Shown here: positions 41,495 to 51,204 of the stretch, piece by piece
How the letters are laid out: each line of letters begins with the position of its first letter
Position numbering within the stretch: position 1 is the stretch's first letter
DNA from: Manganibacter manganicus
Lineage (GTDB): Bacteria; Pseudomonadota; Alphaproteobacteria; Rhizobiales; Rhizobiaceae
Direction of reading: 5' to 3'
Assembly (NCBI RefSeq): GCF_002075885.1
Contig: NZ_MDET01000058.1
Location: 99,325 to 163,324 of the forward strand
DNA: 64,000 nt
Position numbers and translations under genes: made by a program
Notes under the pieces: generated by a model
Database searches by the model: none
What the model was told of the DNA's origin: nothing
Seen by the model: the letters and a program-made list of their open reading frames with translations, nothing else

Positions 41495-44140
41495 ATGCGC
41501 ACCGATACCGGCCATGTCTTCAAGCTGGAAGAATACCGCCCGAGCGCCTACCACATCCTTGAGGCCGACCTGACCTTTCGGCTGGACCCGAACGCAACCC
41601 AGGTCATCGCCACCCTGACTGTCGAGCGGGTGCCCGATGCCGACTCGTCGGTGCCGCTGGTGCTCGACGGAGACGGGCTGGCCCTCAAGCGCATCGCGAT
41701 CGACGGCGAAGAACTTTCATCCAATGCCTATGACGCGACGCCTGACCAGTTGACACTTGCCAAACTTCCAGCGGCAAGGCGGTTCGAGCTGCTGCTCGAA
41801 ACGGTGCTGTCGCCTGACGACAACACCGCACTGATGGGGCTTTACCGCTCCAGCGGCGTCTATTGCACGCAATGCGAGGCCGAGGGCTTCCGCCGCATCA
41901 CCTACTTCCTCGACCGTCCCGACAATCTCTGCGTCTTCACGGTGCGCATCGAAGCCGCACGCGAGTACGCGCCCGTCCTGCTTTCCAACGGCAATCCGGT
42001 CGAAAGTGGCGATCTCGGCGGTGGTCGCCATTATGCCGTATGGCACGACCCGTTCCCCAAACCGTCCTATTTGTTCGCGCTGGTCGCCGGCGACCTCGGC
42101 AAGATCACCGACGAGTTCGTCACCATGTCCGGCCGCTCGGTCGCTCTCGGCATCTATGTCGAACATGGCAAGGAGGCGCGCGCCGCCTATGCAATGGACG
42201 CGCTCAAGCGCTCGATGAAGTGGGACGAGGTGACATTCGGCCGCGAATATGATCTCGATGTGTTCAACATCGTCGCCGTGTCGGATTTCAACATGGGCGC
42301 GATGGAGAACAAGGGCCTCAACATCTTCAACGACAAATATGTGCTGGCCGACCAGGAAACCGCCACCGATGCCGATTTCGCCAATATCGAGGCGGTAATC
42401 GCGCATGAATATTTCCACAATTGGACAGGCAACAGAATCACTTGCCGCGACTGGTTCCAGCTCTGCCTGAAGGAAGGGCTGACCGTTTACCGCGACCATG
42501 AATTCTCCGCCGACCAGCGCTCGCGTGCCGTCAAGCGCATCGCCGAAGTGCGCACGTTGCGCGCGCAGCAGTTCCCCGAAGACCAGGGGCCGCTGGCGCA
42601 TCCGGTCAGGCCGCGCCGCTATCGCGAGATCAACAATTTCTACACGGCGACCGTCTACGAAAAAGGTTCGGAAGTGGTGCGCATGATCCGTACCATCCTT
42701 GGGGCCGAGGCGTTCCGCGCCGGCATGGATCTCTATTTCGAACGCCATGACGGCCAGGCGGTGACGATCGAGGATTTCCTCAAGGTTTTCGAGGATGCCT
42801 CGGGCCGCGACCTCGCGCAGTTCGCGCTCTGGTATCATCAGGCTGGTACGCCGTCGATTACCGCGCGAACCGCCTATCATCCGGCGGCCAAAGAGTTCGT
42901 GCTCGACATCGAGCAATCGGTGCCGCCGACGCCTTCGGAAAACCGCAAGCGCCTGACGCACATTCCGCTCGCCTTCGGGTTGGTCGGCAAAGACGGCAGG
43001 GACATCGTGCCCGGGGCGATCGAGGGCGCCGCCGTCGAAAACGGCGTCATTCATGTGCGCAAGCGTCGGCACACCATTCGCTTTTCGGGCATGGCGGAAC
43101 GGCCGGTCCTGTCGCTCAACCGCGGCTTTTCCGCCCCCATAACGCTGTCGCTGCAACAAAAGGCGGACGACCGCTTTTTTCTTGCCGCCAAAGACAGCGA
43201 CGCCTTTTCACGTTGGCAGGCTTTCAACGGGCTTTTGACGGATGCCCTGGTGGCGGCATTCCGACAAACATTGGGCGGCAAGAAGGTGCAGTTTTCGACC
43301 AGGCTTCTGGCGCTCGCCGGCGCGATCGCGGCAGACGAAAGCCTGGAGCCGGCCTACCGCGCGCTGGCGCTGTCCCTGCCCGGCGAGGCCGACATTGCCC
43401 GCGAGATCGGCAAAGCAATCGATCCCGATGCCATTTTCGCCGGACGTGAGGCGCTCGTCGGCGCAATCGCCAATGCGAACAAGGCTTTGTTCGGTGATCT
43501 TTACGCGTCGTTCGCCGACAATGGTCCGTTCAGCCCCGATGCGGCAAGCGCCGGGCAGCGGGCATTGCGCAATGTGCTGCTTGACTACCTTGCCACTCAA
43601 CCGGAAGGCGCGGCGCTGGCTTCCAGCCATTTCGACGCGGCCACGAACATGACGGACCGGGCGGCGGCCCTCGCGACACTGGTTCACCGTCACACAGCCT
43701 CACCGGAAGCTAGCGAAGCACTTGCGGCTTTCGAGGCGCGCTTTCGCGCGGCGCCGCTGGCCATGGACAAATGGTTCCAGATCCAGGCCACCACGCCCGG
43801 CAGCCAGTCGGTCGACACCGTGCGCGCGCTGATCGCCCATCCGGCCTTTTCGATGACCAATCCAAACCGGCTGCGCGCATTGATCGGCACATTCGCCAAT
43901 GCCAACCAGACCGGCTTCAACCGCGCAGATGGCGAGGGCTATCGCCTGTTTGCCGACATTGTGACCCGGACGGACAGGAACAACCCGCAATTGGCGGCGC
44001 GGCTTGCCACCGCGCTGCGCTCGTGGCGCTCGCTGGAGCCCGGCCGGCAGATGAAAGCGCGCGAGGCTCTGGTATCCATCGCCAATGCCGGCAATCTTTC
44101 GACCGATTTGCGCGATATCGTCGAACGCACGCTCGCATAA
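41495..44140 (+). CDS. pepN: Aminopeptidase N (M1 family)
   Basis: This cytoplasmic metallo-aminopeptidase removes N-terminal residues from peptides during protein turnover. The 881-residue protein has the GAMEN exopeptidase motif (FNMGAMENKG near residue 266), the zinc site HEYFHNWTGNRITC near 305 with the distal Glu in LKEGLTVYRD, and the long helical C-terminal domain of gamma/alphaproteobacterial PepN. I start at 41495 because GAGGGGA lies seven bases upstream; the longer frame begins in the intergenic region. It is divergent from the hydroxylase gene and followed by a repeat hairpin. Confidence 0.95.
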   Translation: MRTDTGHVFKLEEYRPSAYHILEADLTFRLDPNATQVIATLTVERVPDADSSVPLVLDGDGLALKRIAIDGEELSSNAYDATPDQLTLAKLPAARRFELLLETVLSPDDNTALMGLYRSSGVYCTQCEAEGFRRITYFLDRPDNLCVFTVRIEAAREYAPVLLSNGNPVESGDLGGGRHYAVWHDPFPKPSYLFALVAGDLGKITDEFVTMSGRSVALGIYVEHGKEARAAYAMDALKRSMKWDEVTFGREYDLDVFNIVAVSDFNMGAMENKGLNIFNDKYVLADQETATDADFANIEAVIAHEYFHNWTGNRITCRDWFQLCLKEGLTVYRDHEFSADQRSRAVKRIAEVRTLRAQQFPEDQGPLAHPVRPRRYREINNFYTATVYEKGSEVVRMIRTILGAEAFRAGMDLYFERHDGQAVTIEDFLKVFEDASGRDLAQFALWYHQAGTPSITARTAYHPAAKEFVLDIEQSVPPTPSENRKRLTHIPLAFGLVGKDGRDIVPGAIEGAAVENGVIHVRKRRHTIRFSGMAERPVLSLNRGFSAPITLSLQQKADDRFFLAAKDSDAFSRWQAFNGLLTDALVAAFRQTLGGKKVQFSTRLLALAGAIAADESLEPAYRALALSLPGEADIAREIGKAIDPDAIFAGREALVGAIANANKALFGDLYASFADNGPFSPDAASAGQRALRNVLLDYLATQPEGAALASSHFDAATNMTDRAAALATLVHRHTASPEASEALAAFEARFRAAPLAMDKWFQIQATTPGSQSVDTVRALIAHPAFSMTNPNRLRALIGTFANANQTGFNRADGEGYRLFADIVTRTDRNNPQLAARLATALRSWRSLEPGRQMKAREALVSIANAGNLSTDLRDIVERTLA

Positions 44141-44142
44141 CC

Positions 44143-44220
44143 GGGACCACTTTTCCGGATCATGCTCCCTTCAAGCATGATCTTGTCGGAAAACCGGGGA
44201 CCACTTTTCCGGATCATGCT
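44143..44220. repeat. Palindromic intergenic repeat after pepN, two half-sites
   Basis: The 24 bp GGGACCACTTTTCCGGATCA-type unit occurs twice in direct orientation (44143-44166 and 44197-44220). Between them AAGCATGATCTTGTCGGAAAA is an inverted version that can pair with either unit. Similar CATGATCTTATCCGAAAA elements are widespread between genes in Brucella-like genomes (known). It may act as the pepN terminator. Confidence 0.8.
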
Positions 44221-44344
44221 TTAGCCGATTTTCAATCTTTTTTGCCCGCGCCTCTGGACAAGGCGAATCACCTTTGATTCTTTATGGATGATTCGGAAGT
44301 GCGGTGTAGCCGAATCATCATGTGACAAATCGGGGAGCCATTTC

Positions 44345-46663
44345 ATGGCTAAGGCGGACGCGTGGGGCGCGCCCGGTGGGATCGTTTTTGAGCGGCACAA
44401 GGCGGCGCGACGCCGGTGCGGCCCGACGGGAAACACGCGCCTTATCGCCAAACCTGCCTATCAGAAGCTTGTGGCGGCCGAGCCCCTTCTGCGCCGCATG
44501 ATTCCGGCCCTGATCGTCGTCTTTCTCGTCGTGGTTGCCACGCTTCGCTTGCTTTCGCTGCTCAACTGGCATGACGAGATCGAACGCAACGCCAAGGCGT
44601 TGCTGGCCCTTTCGGCCGGCGAACTGGTGCGTGCCGGCGTTCAGGCAGGCGACCCGACCGCTTACGACCTGATCGAGACGATCGACGCCCGTGGTGCGCT
44701 TGGCCCGGCCTATGTTCTGGCCCTGACCGACAGCGCGCTCAGGATCGGCGCGGTAAAGCCACGCTCGTCACGCTGGCACGGACGGGCGTTGGACGAGATC
44801 ATCACCGGCGGCCAACCGCTGTTCCTGTTCGGCGACAAGGCCGGAGTGATGACCGTCAGCATCGGCGGTCGGGACTGGTATGCTGCGGTTCATCTTCGTG
44901 ACGACAGGAAGGGGGCTGCGGCCGCACTGGTGCCGCAGGATGACGTCTTTGCCGAATGGCGCAAAACCGTTTCGCTCAATGTTACGCTTTTCGTGCTGAC
45001 CGCCGGCGTGCTCATCATCGTGCTCTACGCCTATTTCAGCCAGGTGGCGCGCGCGCAGGCGGCGGACCGGCTCTATATGGAAGGCCATCAGCGGGTGGAC
45101 ATGGCGCTGGTGCGCGGCCGCTGCGGCCTGTGGGACTGGGACATGGTGCGCGGCAAGATGTACTGGTCCCACTCGATGTATGAGATGCTCGGCTACGAAC
45201 CGTGCGAAACCATGCTTTCCTTCGGTGAGGTCGATGAGATCATCCATCCCGAGGACGGCAATCTCTTCGAGATCGCCAACCGCATCATGGCGCGCGAGAT
45301 CGATCAGGTCGATCAGATCTTTCGCATGCGGCATGCCGACGGCCAATGGGTGTGGATGCGTGTGCGCGCCGAGGTGATGGACCCCGATGCGGCGGAGATC
45401 CAGCTTATCGGCATCGCCGTCGATATCACCGAACAGCGCCATCTGGCGCAGCGTTCGGAAGCGGCGGACCTCAGATTGCGGACGGCCATCGAGAACATCA
45501 CCGAATCCTTCGTGCTGTGGGACTCGGCGCAGCGCCTCATCATGTGCAACACCAAATATCAGCAGGACAACGGCCTGTCGGATCGCGATGTGATGCCCGG
45601 CACCCCGCGCACCACGCTCGAGGAGCGCATGCTGGCCTTCGCCTCGGAGCGGCGGCTGGTGAATTCAAACGGCGCGGGAGGCGGTGTGACCTTCGAGCGG
45701 CAATTGCGGGACGGCCGCTGGCTGCAGGTCAACGAATTGCGTACCCGCGACGGCGGCACCGTGTCGGTCGGCTCCGACATCACACAGATCAAGCAGCATC
45801 AGGAAAAACTGGTCGATAGCGAACGTCGCCTGATGGCGACGATTCACGACCTCAGCCTGGCGCGACGCGCCGAGGAGGAGCGCACGCGCGAACTGGTCGA
45901 CCTGAACCGTAAATACATGCGCGAGAAGGACCGCGCCGAGGCTGCCAACCAGGCCAAATCCGAATTTCTGGCCAACATGTCGCATGAATTGCGTACGCCG
46001 CTCAACGCCATCATCGGCTTTTCGGAACTGATGCAGCAGAAGCTGTTCGGCCCCCTCGGCTCAAGCCGCTATGAGGAATATTCCGGCGACATCAATTCCA
46101 GCGGCAAATACCTGCTCGGCGTCATCAATGATATTCTCGACATGTCGAAGATCGAAGCCGGCCAGTTCTCGATGGAGCGCGAGGAGATCGATCTTTGCCC
46201 GCTTATCCGCGAGACGGTGCGCGTCGTCTCGCTACAGGCGGCGCAGAAGGCGATCACCGTGGAAACCCGCATCGCCGATTCCATGACGTTGTTCGCCGAC
46301 CGCCGGGCGATCAAGCAGATCGCCATCAATCTTTTGTCCAACGCGGTGAAATTCACCGGTCAGGGCGGGCGCATCTCGGTCAGGGCGCGCAAAGCCTCGG
46401 GCGCGCTGATCCTGAGTATCGAAGACAATGGCTGCGGCATCCCCAAACCGGCATTGGCCAAGCTCGGGCGGCCGTTCGAGCAGGTGCAGAACCAGTTTTC
46501 CAAGAACCATGCCGGATCGGGTCTGGGCCTCGCGATTTCGCGCTCACTGGCCGAACTGCATGGCGGCGCGCTGAAAATCCGCTCGACGGAAGGCACCGGC
46601 ACGATCGTTTCCGTGCGCATCCCTGTCCGCAAGGGACGCACACCGCTCAAGGCCGCCGCTTAG
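44345..46663 (+). CDS. PAS-domain sensor histidine kinase (PleC/DivJ-like phosphoacceptor domain)
   Basis: The membrane kinase has 772 residues: TM segments near 50-75 and 211-235 flanking a periplasmic sensor region, a PAS domain near 250-370 (CGLWDWDMVRGKMYWS), a second PAS near 378-500 and a helical linker. The HisKA domain is near 540 (KSEFLANMSHELRTPLNAII, the phosphorylated His), and a HATPase follows with N, G1 (ILSIEDNGCGIPK) and G2 (GSGLGLAISRSL) boxes. FGPLGSSRYEEYSGDINSSG and YLLGVINDILDMSKIEAG match the DHp of PleC/DivJ/PdhS-type kinases that act on DivK. Start 44345 has GGGGAG upstream. No cognate regulator is adjacent. Confidence 0.9.
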   Translation: MAKADAWGAPGGIVFERHKAARRRCGPTGNTRLIAKPAYQKLVAAEPLLRRMIPALIVVFLVVVATLRLLSLLNWHDEIERNAKALLALSAGELVRAGVQAGDPTAYDLIETIDARGALGPAYVLALTDSALRIGAVKPRSSRWHGRALDEIITGGQPLFLFGDKAGVMTVSIGGRDWYAAVHLRDDRKGAAAALVPQDDVFAEWRKTVSLNVTLFVLTAGVLIIVLYAYFSQVARAQAADRLYMEGHQRVDMALVRGRCGLWDWDMVRGKMYWSHSMYEMLGYEPCETMLSFGEVDEIIHPEDGNLFEIANRIMAREIDQVDQIFRMRHADGQWVWMRVRAEVMDPDAAEIQLIGIAVDITEQRHLAQRSEAADLRLRTAIENITESFVLWDSAQRLIMCNTKYQQDNGLSDRDVMPGTPRTTLEERMLAFASERRLVNSNGAGGGVTFERQLRDGRWLQVNELRTRDGGTVSVGSDITQIKQHQEKLVDSERRLMATIHDLSLARRAEEERTRELVDLNRKYMREKDRAEAANQAKSEFLANMSHELRTPLNAIIGFSELMQQKLFGPLGSSRYEEYSGDINSSGKYLLGVINDILDMSKIEAGQFSMEREEIDLCPLIRETVRVVSLQAAQKAITVETRIADSMTLFADRRAIKQIAINLLSNAVKFTGQGGRISVRARKASGALILSIEDNGCGIPKPALAKLGRPFEQVQNQFSKNHAGSGLGLAISRSLAELHGGALKIRSTEGTGTIVSVRIPVRKGRTPLKAAA

Positions 46664-46715
46664 AGCAGAATGACGTCCAGTTGAATCGCGGGCTGCTCTA
46701 AGCTCTTGTTTTGAC

Positions 46716-46759
46716 GCATGATCTTATCCGAAAAGTCTGCAATTTTTCGGAATCAGGCT
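46716..46759. repeat. Palindromic intergenic repeat between histidine kinase and glnE
   Basis: GCATGATCTTATCCGAAAA, then TTTTCGGAATCAGGC, forms a CCGAAAA/TTTTCGG stem between two convergent genes. It belongs to the same element class as 44143-44220 and could terminate both transcripts. Confidence 0.65.
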
Positions 46760-46763
46760 CGAA

Positions 46764-49730
46764 CTACTTCCGCTTGCCACGAATCAGCGTGTCAAAATGC
46801 CTGCGCACCGTGATGGCGGTTTCATTGAGATGCGCTTCGAGCACGGAAAAATCCGGCAGATCGGTCGCGGCCAGCAGAAGGTCGGCAAGGCCGGGCGGCA
46901 CGTCGTTGCGGTCGAAGCCACTCACCAGGCATAGCCGGATCATCTGGGTGAGTGCCATGTAAAGGGCTGCCGCGTCACTAAGGTCCTGCCGCATCTGCGC
47001 CGGCGCGAAATCCGGCGTCAGCCGAGCGATGATCTCGGCAGTGTTGGTGCTGCGGACCTCGCCCTCGATGGCGCCGATCAGAACGGCCGTCTGGGCGATG
47101 AATTCCAGATCGATCAGCCCGCCGGGAACGAGCTTGATGTCCCACAAATCGCGCGGCGGCTTTTCCTCTTCGATCAGCGCGCGCATTTCGGCGGCATCGC
47201 GCAGCACTTTCTTCCTGTCGTGCGGCAGGGCGAGAAGCGCTGAAATCTCGGACTCGACCTCTGTGCACAAGGCGTCGTCGCCGGCAATCGCGCGGGCGCG
47301 CGTCAGCGCCATCTGCTCCCAGGTCCAGGCTTCGCTGCGCTGATATTTACGGAAGGCGTCGATATGCGTGGCGACCGGCCCCTTGTTGCCGGAGGGGCGC
47401 AAGCGCAGGTCAAGCTCGTAAAGAATGCCCTCGGCGGTCGGGGCCGACACGGCAGCGATCAGGCGTTGAGTCAGGCGAGCAAAATAATGCGAGGGAGCAA
47501 GCGGCTTTTCGCCGTCCGATTCTTCCGCTTCGGCATCATGGTCGTAAAGCAGGATGAGATCGACGTCCGAGCCCGCCGTCAGTTCACGGCTGCCGAGCTT
47601 TCCCATGCCGAGCAACGCCAGGCGGCCGCCCGAAACACGGCCATGACGCATTGCGAACTCTTCCACAACAGCCTGCAAGGCGGCGCCGATGGTCAGATCC
47701 GCCAGATGCGAGAACGCCCTGCCCGCCCTTGCCGGATCGATGGAGCCGGCCAAAAGCCGCACGCCGATCAGGAATTTCTGTTCGAGGGCAAAGATGCGCA
47801 GGCGATCGAGAATTTCTTCGTAAGACCGGTCGCTGCCCAGAAAGGCGGCAAGCCGCGCCGAAAGATAGGCGCGATCGGGAAGTTCGCTGAGCAGGGCCGG
47901 ATCGAGCAGACCGTCGAAAACGTGCGGCTGGCGGGTGATGGCGGCGGCAAGCCGAGGCGCCGCACCCATGATCGTCGCCAACAGGCGCAGCAGAGCCGGT
48001 TTCGACTGCAACAGCGAAAAAAGCTGGATGCCAGCCGGCAGGCCGGCCAGCAATTCATCGAAGCGCATCAGCGCCTCGTCGGCGCGCCGGGTTTCGCCGA
48101 ACGCCTTGAGCAGCGCAGGCGTCAGTTCCGTCAGGCGTTCCCGCGCCTCGGCCGAGCGGGTGACGCGGTAGCGCCCGAAATGCCAGCCGCGAATGACCCG
48201 GCAGATATCGCTCGGCCTCTGGAAGCCGAGTTCATTGAGGGTATGCAGCGTGTCGGGGTCGTCCACGTCACCGGTGAAGACCAGATTGCCGACGCCCGCA
48301 GAAAGCTGCGGCGCGGTTTCGAACAGGGCCGCATAATGCCGCTCGACATCACCCAGCGTCTCACGGAACGCCGTGGAAAAGGCATCGGCATCATCAAAGG
48401 CCAGCATAAGCGCAATGCGCTCCAGTTCCTCGTCGTGATCCGGCAGAGTGTGGGTCTGCTCGTCGGCGACCATCTGGATGGCGTGCTCGACACGGCGCAA
48501 GAACCAGTAATCGCGCACAAGCGCGTCGCGCGCTTCGGCGGTGATCCAGCCGCGCTCGGCCAATCGTCCCAGCATCGGCACCGTGCCGCGCCCGCGCAGT
48601 TCAGGGAACCGACCGCCGGCGATCAGTTGCTGCGTCTGCACGAAGAACTCGATCTCGCGGATGCCGCCCCGACCGAGCTTGACATTGTGGCCCTTGACCG
48701 CGATTTCTCCGTGCCCCTTGTGGGTATGGATCTGGCGCTTGATGGAGTGGACATCGGCAATCGCCGCATAATCCATATATTTGCGCCAGATATAGGGGGT
48801 GAGTTCCTTGAGGAAGGCTTCGCCGGCGGCGAGATCACCGGCAACCGGGCGGGCCTTGATCATGGCGGCACGCTCCCAGTTCTGGCCGCGCCCTTCATAA
48901 TAGGTCAGCGCCGCTTCGACCGGGATTGCCAGCGGCGTCGATCCAGGGTCGGGACGCAGGCGAAGGTCGGTACGGAATACATAACCATTCTCCGTACGGT
49001 CTTGCAGGATGCGCACCAGCCGGCGCGTGAGGCGCGAAAACAGGTCAGTGGCGTCGAGCCGATCCAGGATGGCCGGCGCCGACGGCTCGAAGAACACGAT
49101 CAGATCGATATCGGAGGAGAAATTGAGTTCGTGGGCGCCAAGCTTGCCCATGCCAAGCACGATCCAGCCCGAACCTTCAGCCGGGTTTTGCGCATCGGGC
49201 AGCTTGAGCTTGCCTTGGCGATGGGCGTCGCGCAGCAGGAAATCGACGGCACAGCCGACACAGGCATCCGCCAGCACGCTAAGCCGCTTCACCGTTTCGG
49301 GTGCCTCGGCTTCTCCGGCCAGATCGGCAAGCGCGATCAGGAAATGCGCCTCGGCCTTGAGGTGACGCAAATCCTTCATCAATCCGGATTCCGTCACATC
49401 TTGGGCATCAGCCAATCGCCCGATCCGGGCTGTCACGGCATCGAGCCGCTGCGCAACCGTCTGCTCGAACAGTCTGTCCAGGAATTGCGGGCAGCGGCGC
49501 GCAAGATCGCGCAGAAAGGGCGAGAGATCGAAAACGGCGGCCAGAAAGTCCTGAATCGTCCCCTTTTTCTTTAGAAATCGCACCAGCCGCGACAGGTCCG
49601 CCTCGGTGGCAGCCAATGCGATTTCGTCAAGTTCTTCATGTGCCGCTTCAAAGTCGAGCGGTTTCAGCGCAAGCACGGGCCGCAACTGAAAATCCGTCCC
49701 GGTTCGGTTTGCGGCCTTGCTGGTCGCCAT
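46764..49730 (-). CDS. glnE: Bifunctional glutamine synthetase adenylyltransferase/deadenylylase
   Basis: GlnE adenylylates and deadenylylates glutamine synthetase in response to PII proteins and glutamine, setting nitrogen assimilation. The 988-residue protein has two nucleotidyltransferase domains. The N-terminal one, the de-adenylylase, has the GxSDxDL-like HELNFSSDIDLIVFFEP near residue 205; the C-terminal one, the adenylylase, has RELTAGSDVDLILLYDHD near 716, and a helical regulatory linker joins them. The start at 49730 overlaps the upstream kinase stop by 1 bp (TGATG). It is the last gene of a minus-strand run with a two-component pair and degP. Confidence 0.96.
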   Translation of the reverse strand: MATSKAANRTGTDFQLRPVLALKPLDFEAAHEELDEIALAATEADLSRLVRFLKKKGTIQDFLAAVFDLSPFLRDLARRCPQFLDRLFEQTVAQRLDAVTARIGRLADAQDVTESGLMKDLRHLKAEAHFLIALADLAGEAEAPETVKRLSVLADACVGCAVDFLLRDAHRQGKLKLPDAQNPAEGSGWIVLGMGKLGAHELNFSSDIDLIVFFEPSAPAILDRLDATDLFSRLTRRLVRILQDRTENGYVFRTDLRLRPDPGSTPLAIPVEAALTYYEGRGQNWERAAMIKARPVAGDLAAGEAFLKELTPYIWRKYMDYAAIADVHSIKRQIHTHKGHGEIAVKGHNVKLGRGGIREIEFFVQTQQLIAGGRFPELRGRGTVPMLGRLAERGWITAEARDALVRDYWFLRRVEHAIQMVADEQTHTLPDHDEELERIALMLAFDDADAFSTAFRETLGDVERHYAALFETAPQLSAGVGNLVFTGDVDDPDTLHTLNELGFQRPSDICRVIRGWHFGRYRVTRSAEARERLTELTPALLKAFGETRRADEALMRFDELLAGLPAGIQLFSLLQSKPALLRLLATIMGAAPRLAAAITRQPHVFDGLLDPALLSELPDRAYLSARLAAFLGSDRSYEEILDRLRIFALEQKFLIGVRLLAGSIDPARAGRAFSHLADLTIGAALQAVVEEFAMRHGRVSGGRLALLGMGKLGSRELTAGSDVDLILLYDHDAEAEESDGEKPLAPSHYFARLTQRLIAAVSAPTAEGILYELDLRLRPSGNKGPVATHIDAFRKYQRSEAWTWEQMALTRARAIAGDDALCTEVESEISALLALPHDRKKVLRDAAEMRALIEEEKPPRDLWDIKLVPGGLIDLEFIAQTAVLIGAIEGEVRSTNTAEIIARLTPDFAPAQMRQDLSDAAALYMALTQMIRLCLVSGFDRNDVPPGLADLLLAATDLPDFSVLEAHLNETAITVRRHFDTLIRGKRK

Positions 49731-51199
49731 CAATCGTCCTGCCGTTCGGGAAAGCTCATGACAACGGATAATCCGGGATCACCCGGCAAAAGATCAAGCC
49801 GTCCGTTGTGAAATTTCATGATCGCCTTGGCTAGACTGAGACCAAGGCCCGATCCCGGCTGAGAGCGGCTTTTCTCCAGCCGCACGAAACGTTCGGTGGC
49901 GCGTGCGCGATCGGCCTCGTCGGGTATGCCATGGCCATTATCGGAAACCGTCAGCCGGATCTCACCGGCGGTCTTTTCCAGAACGACCCGCACGCTCGGA
50001 TTCTGCGTCGAATCAGTGGAATATTTGATGGCGTTATCAACGATGTTGGTCAGCGCCTGGCCAATCAGTTCGCGGTTTCCGTTCACCGAAAGGCTCTCGT
50101 CGGCCGACGCTTCCAGCGTCACCCCCGCCTCCTCCGCTGCGGGTTCGTAAAGCTCGACGACATCGTGCACCGTCGCCGCCAGATCGACCAACACCATGCT
50201 TTCGGATGAATGACCGGCTTCCATCCGCGAGATCATCAGGATGGCGTTGAAGGTCTTGATAAGCTGATCCGATTCACCGATCGTCGCCTCCAGCGCCTCG
50301 CGGTAATCCGCGACCTTATGCTTGCCCGCGAGCGTCGCCTCCGCCCGGTTTCTCAACCGCGTCAGCGGAGTCTTGAGATCGTGGGCGATATTGTCGGAAA
50401 CCTGCTTCAAGCCCTCGTTGAGAGTGGCGATCCGCGCCAGCATGGCGTTGAGGTTTTCAGCCAACCGGTCGAACTCGTCGCCCGCGCCGGTTACCGGCAG
50501 CCGGCCGGAAAGATCGCCGCCCATGATGCGCCGGCTCGCCTGCGAGACGTTGTCGATCCGCCGCAAGGCGGCGCGGCCGACCAGAAACCAGATCAAAAGC
50601 CCGCCGATCGCCATCATGCCGAGCGCCAGAACCAGCGCGCGCCGCACGATGTCGCGAAAGCGTTCCGGCTCGCCAAGGTCGCGCCCGACCAGCATGATCA
50701 TCCTGTTGGGCAGGCGCAGCACCACGGCGATCGCGTTGTGGCGCTTATCGTCATCCTGGACGGCATTTTCCTGCTCCGCCTGGCCCGGTCCGGTTCCCTC
50801 GCTGCGCAAACGCTCCAATTCGCCTTCGCCGAAGCGGCGATAGGTGAACGGGCGCTTTGTCCAACCGTCGGTCTCGAGCACGCCCGGTTCGAGGCTCTGG
50901 ACGTTGCCGGTCAGGATCTCGCCATTGACGCCGGCAATCAGGTAGAGATTGGCGCCCGGCTGATGCGAGCGCTGCTCGACCACCCGCACCAGCATCGGCA
51001 AGCCGCCACGCTGATAGGCATGGGCGAGGCCAAGAACTTCATCGTTGATGGTTTCCTGCGTCTGCGTCATCAGCATGCGCACGGACAACGAGGTCATGTA
51101 AAAGACCAGGAGCATCGCGCACAGGGCGAACAGAAGCAGATACAGCGCGGAAAGCCGCGCCGCCGTCGTCTTCATGATGGCGGGCAGCGACAGCGCCAT
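49730..51199 (-). CDS. Two-component sensor histidine kinase
   Basis: The 489-residue kinase has TM1 near 18-38, a periplasmic region, TM2 near 188-212 and a HAMP domain (RRIDNVSQASRRIMGGDLSGRLP). The phosphoacceptor is in SDNIAHDLKTPLTRLRNRAEA near 275, and the ATPase boxes are ALTNIVDNAIKYS, VSDNGHGIPDEAD and GSGLGLSLAKAIM. It begins 5 bp after the response-regulator stop and runs into glnE with a 1 bp overlap. Linked to degP, it may sense envelope stress (inference); the stimulus is unknown. Confidence 0.93.
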   Translation of the reverse strand: MALSLPAIMKTTAARLSALYLLLFALCAMLLVFYMTSLSVRMLMTQTQETINDEVLGLAHAYQRGGLPMLVRVVEQRSHQPGANLYLIAGVNGEILTGNVQSLEPGVLETDGWTKRPFTYRRFGEGELERLRSEGTGPGQAEQENAVQDDDKRHNAIAVVLRLPNRMIMLVGRDLGEPERFRDIVRRALVLALGMMAIGGLLIWFLVGRAALRRIDNVSQASRRIMGGDLSGRLPVTGAGDEFDRLAENLNAMLARIATLNEGLKQVSDNIAHDLKTPLTRLRNRAEATLAGKHKVADYREALEATIGESDQLIKTFNAILMISRMEAGHSSESMVLVDLAATVHDVVELYEPAAEEAGVTLEASADESLSVNGNRELIGQALTNIVDNAIKYSTDSTQNPSVRVVLEKTAGEIRLTVSDNGHGIPDEADRARATERFVRLEKSRSQPGSGLGLSLAKAIMKFHNGRLDLLPGDPGLSVVMSFPERQDD

Positions 51200-51204
51200 G
51201 CCGA

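Noticed and set aside
47364..49574. Plus-strand open frame of 736 codons
   Set aside because: It is an antisense shadow of glnE, whose two catalytic motifs are clear.
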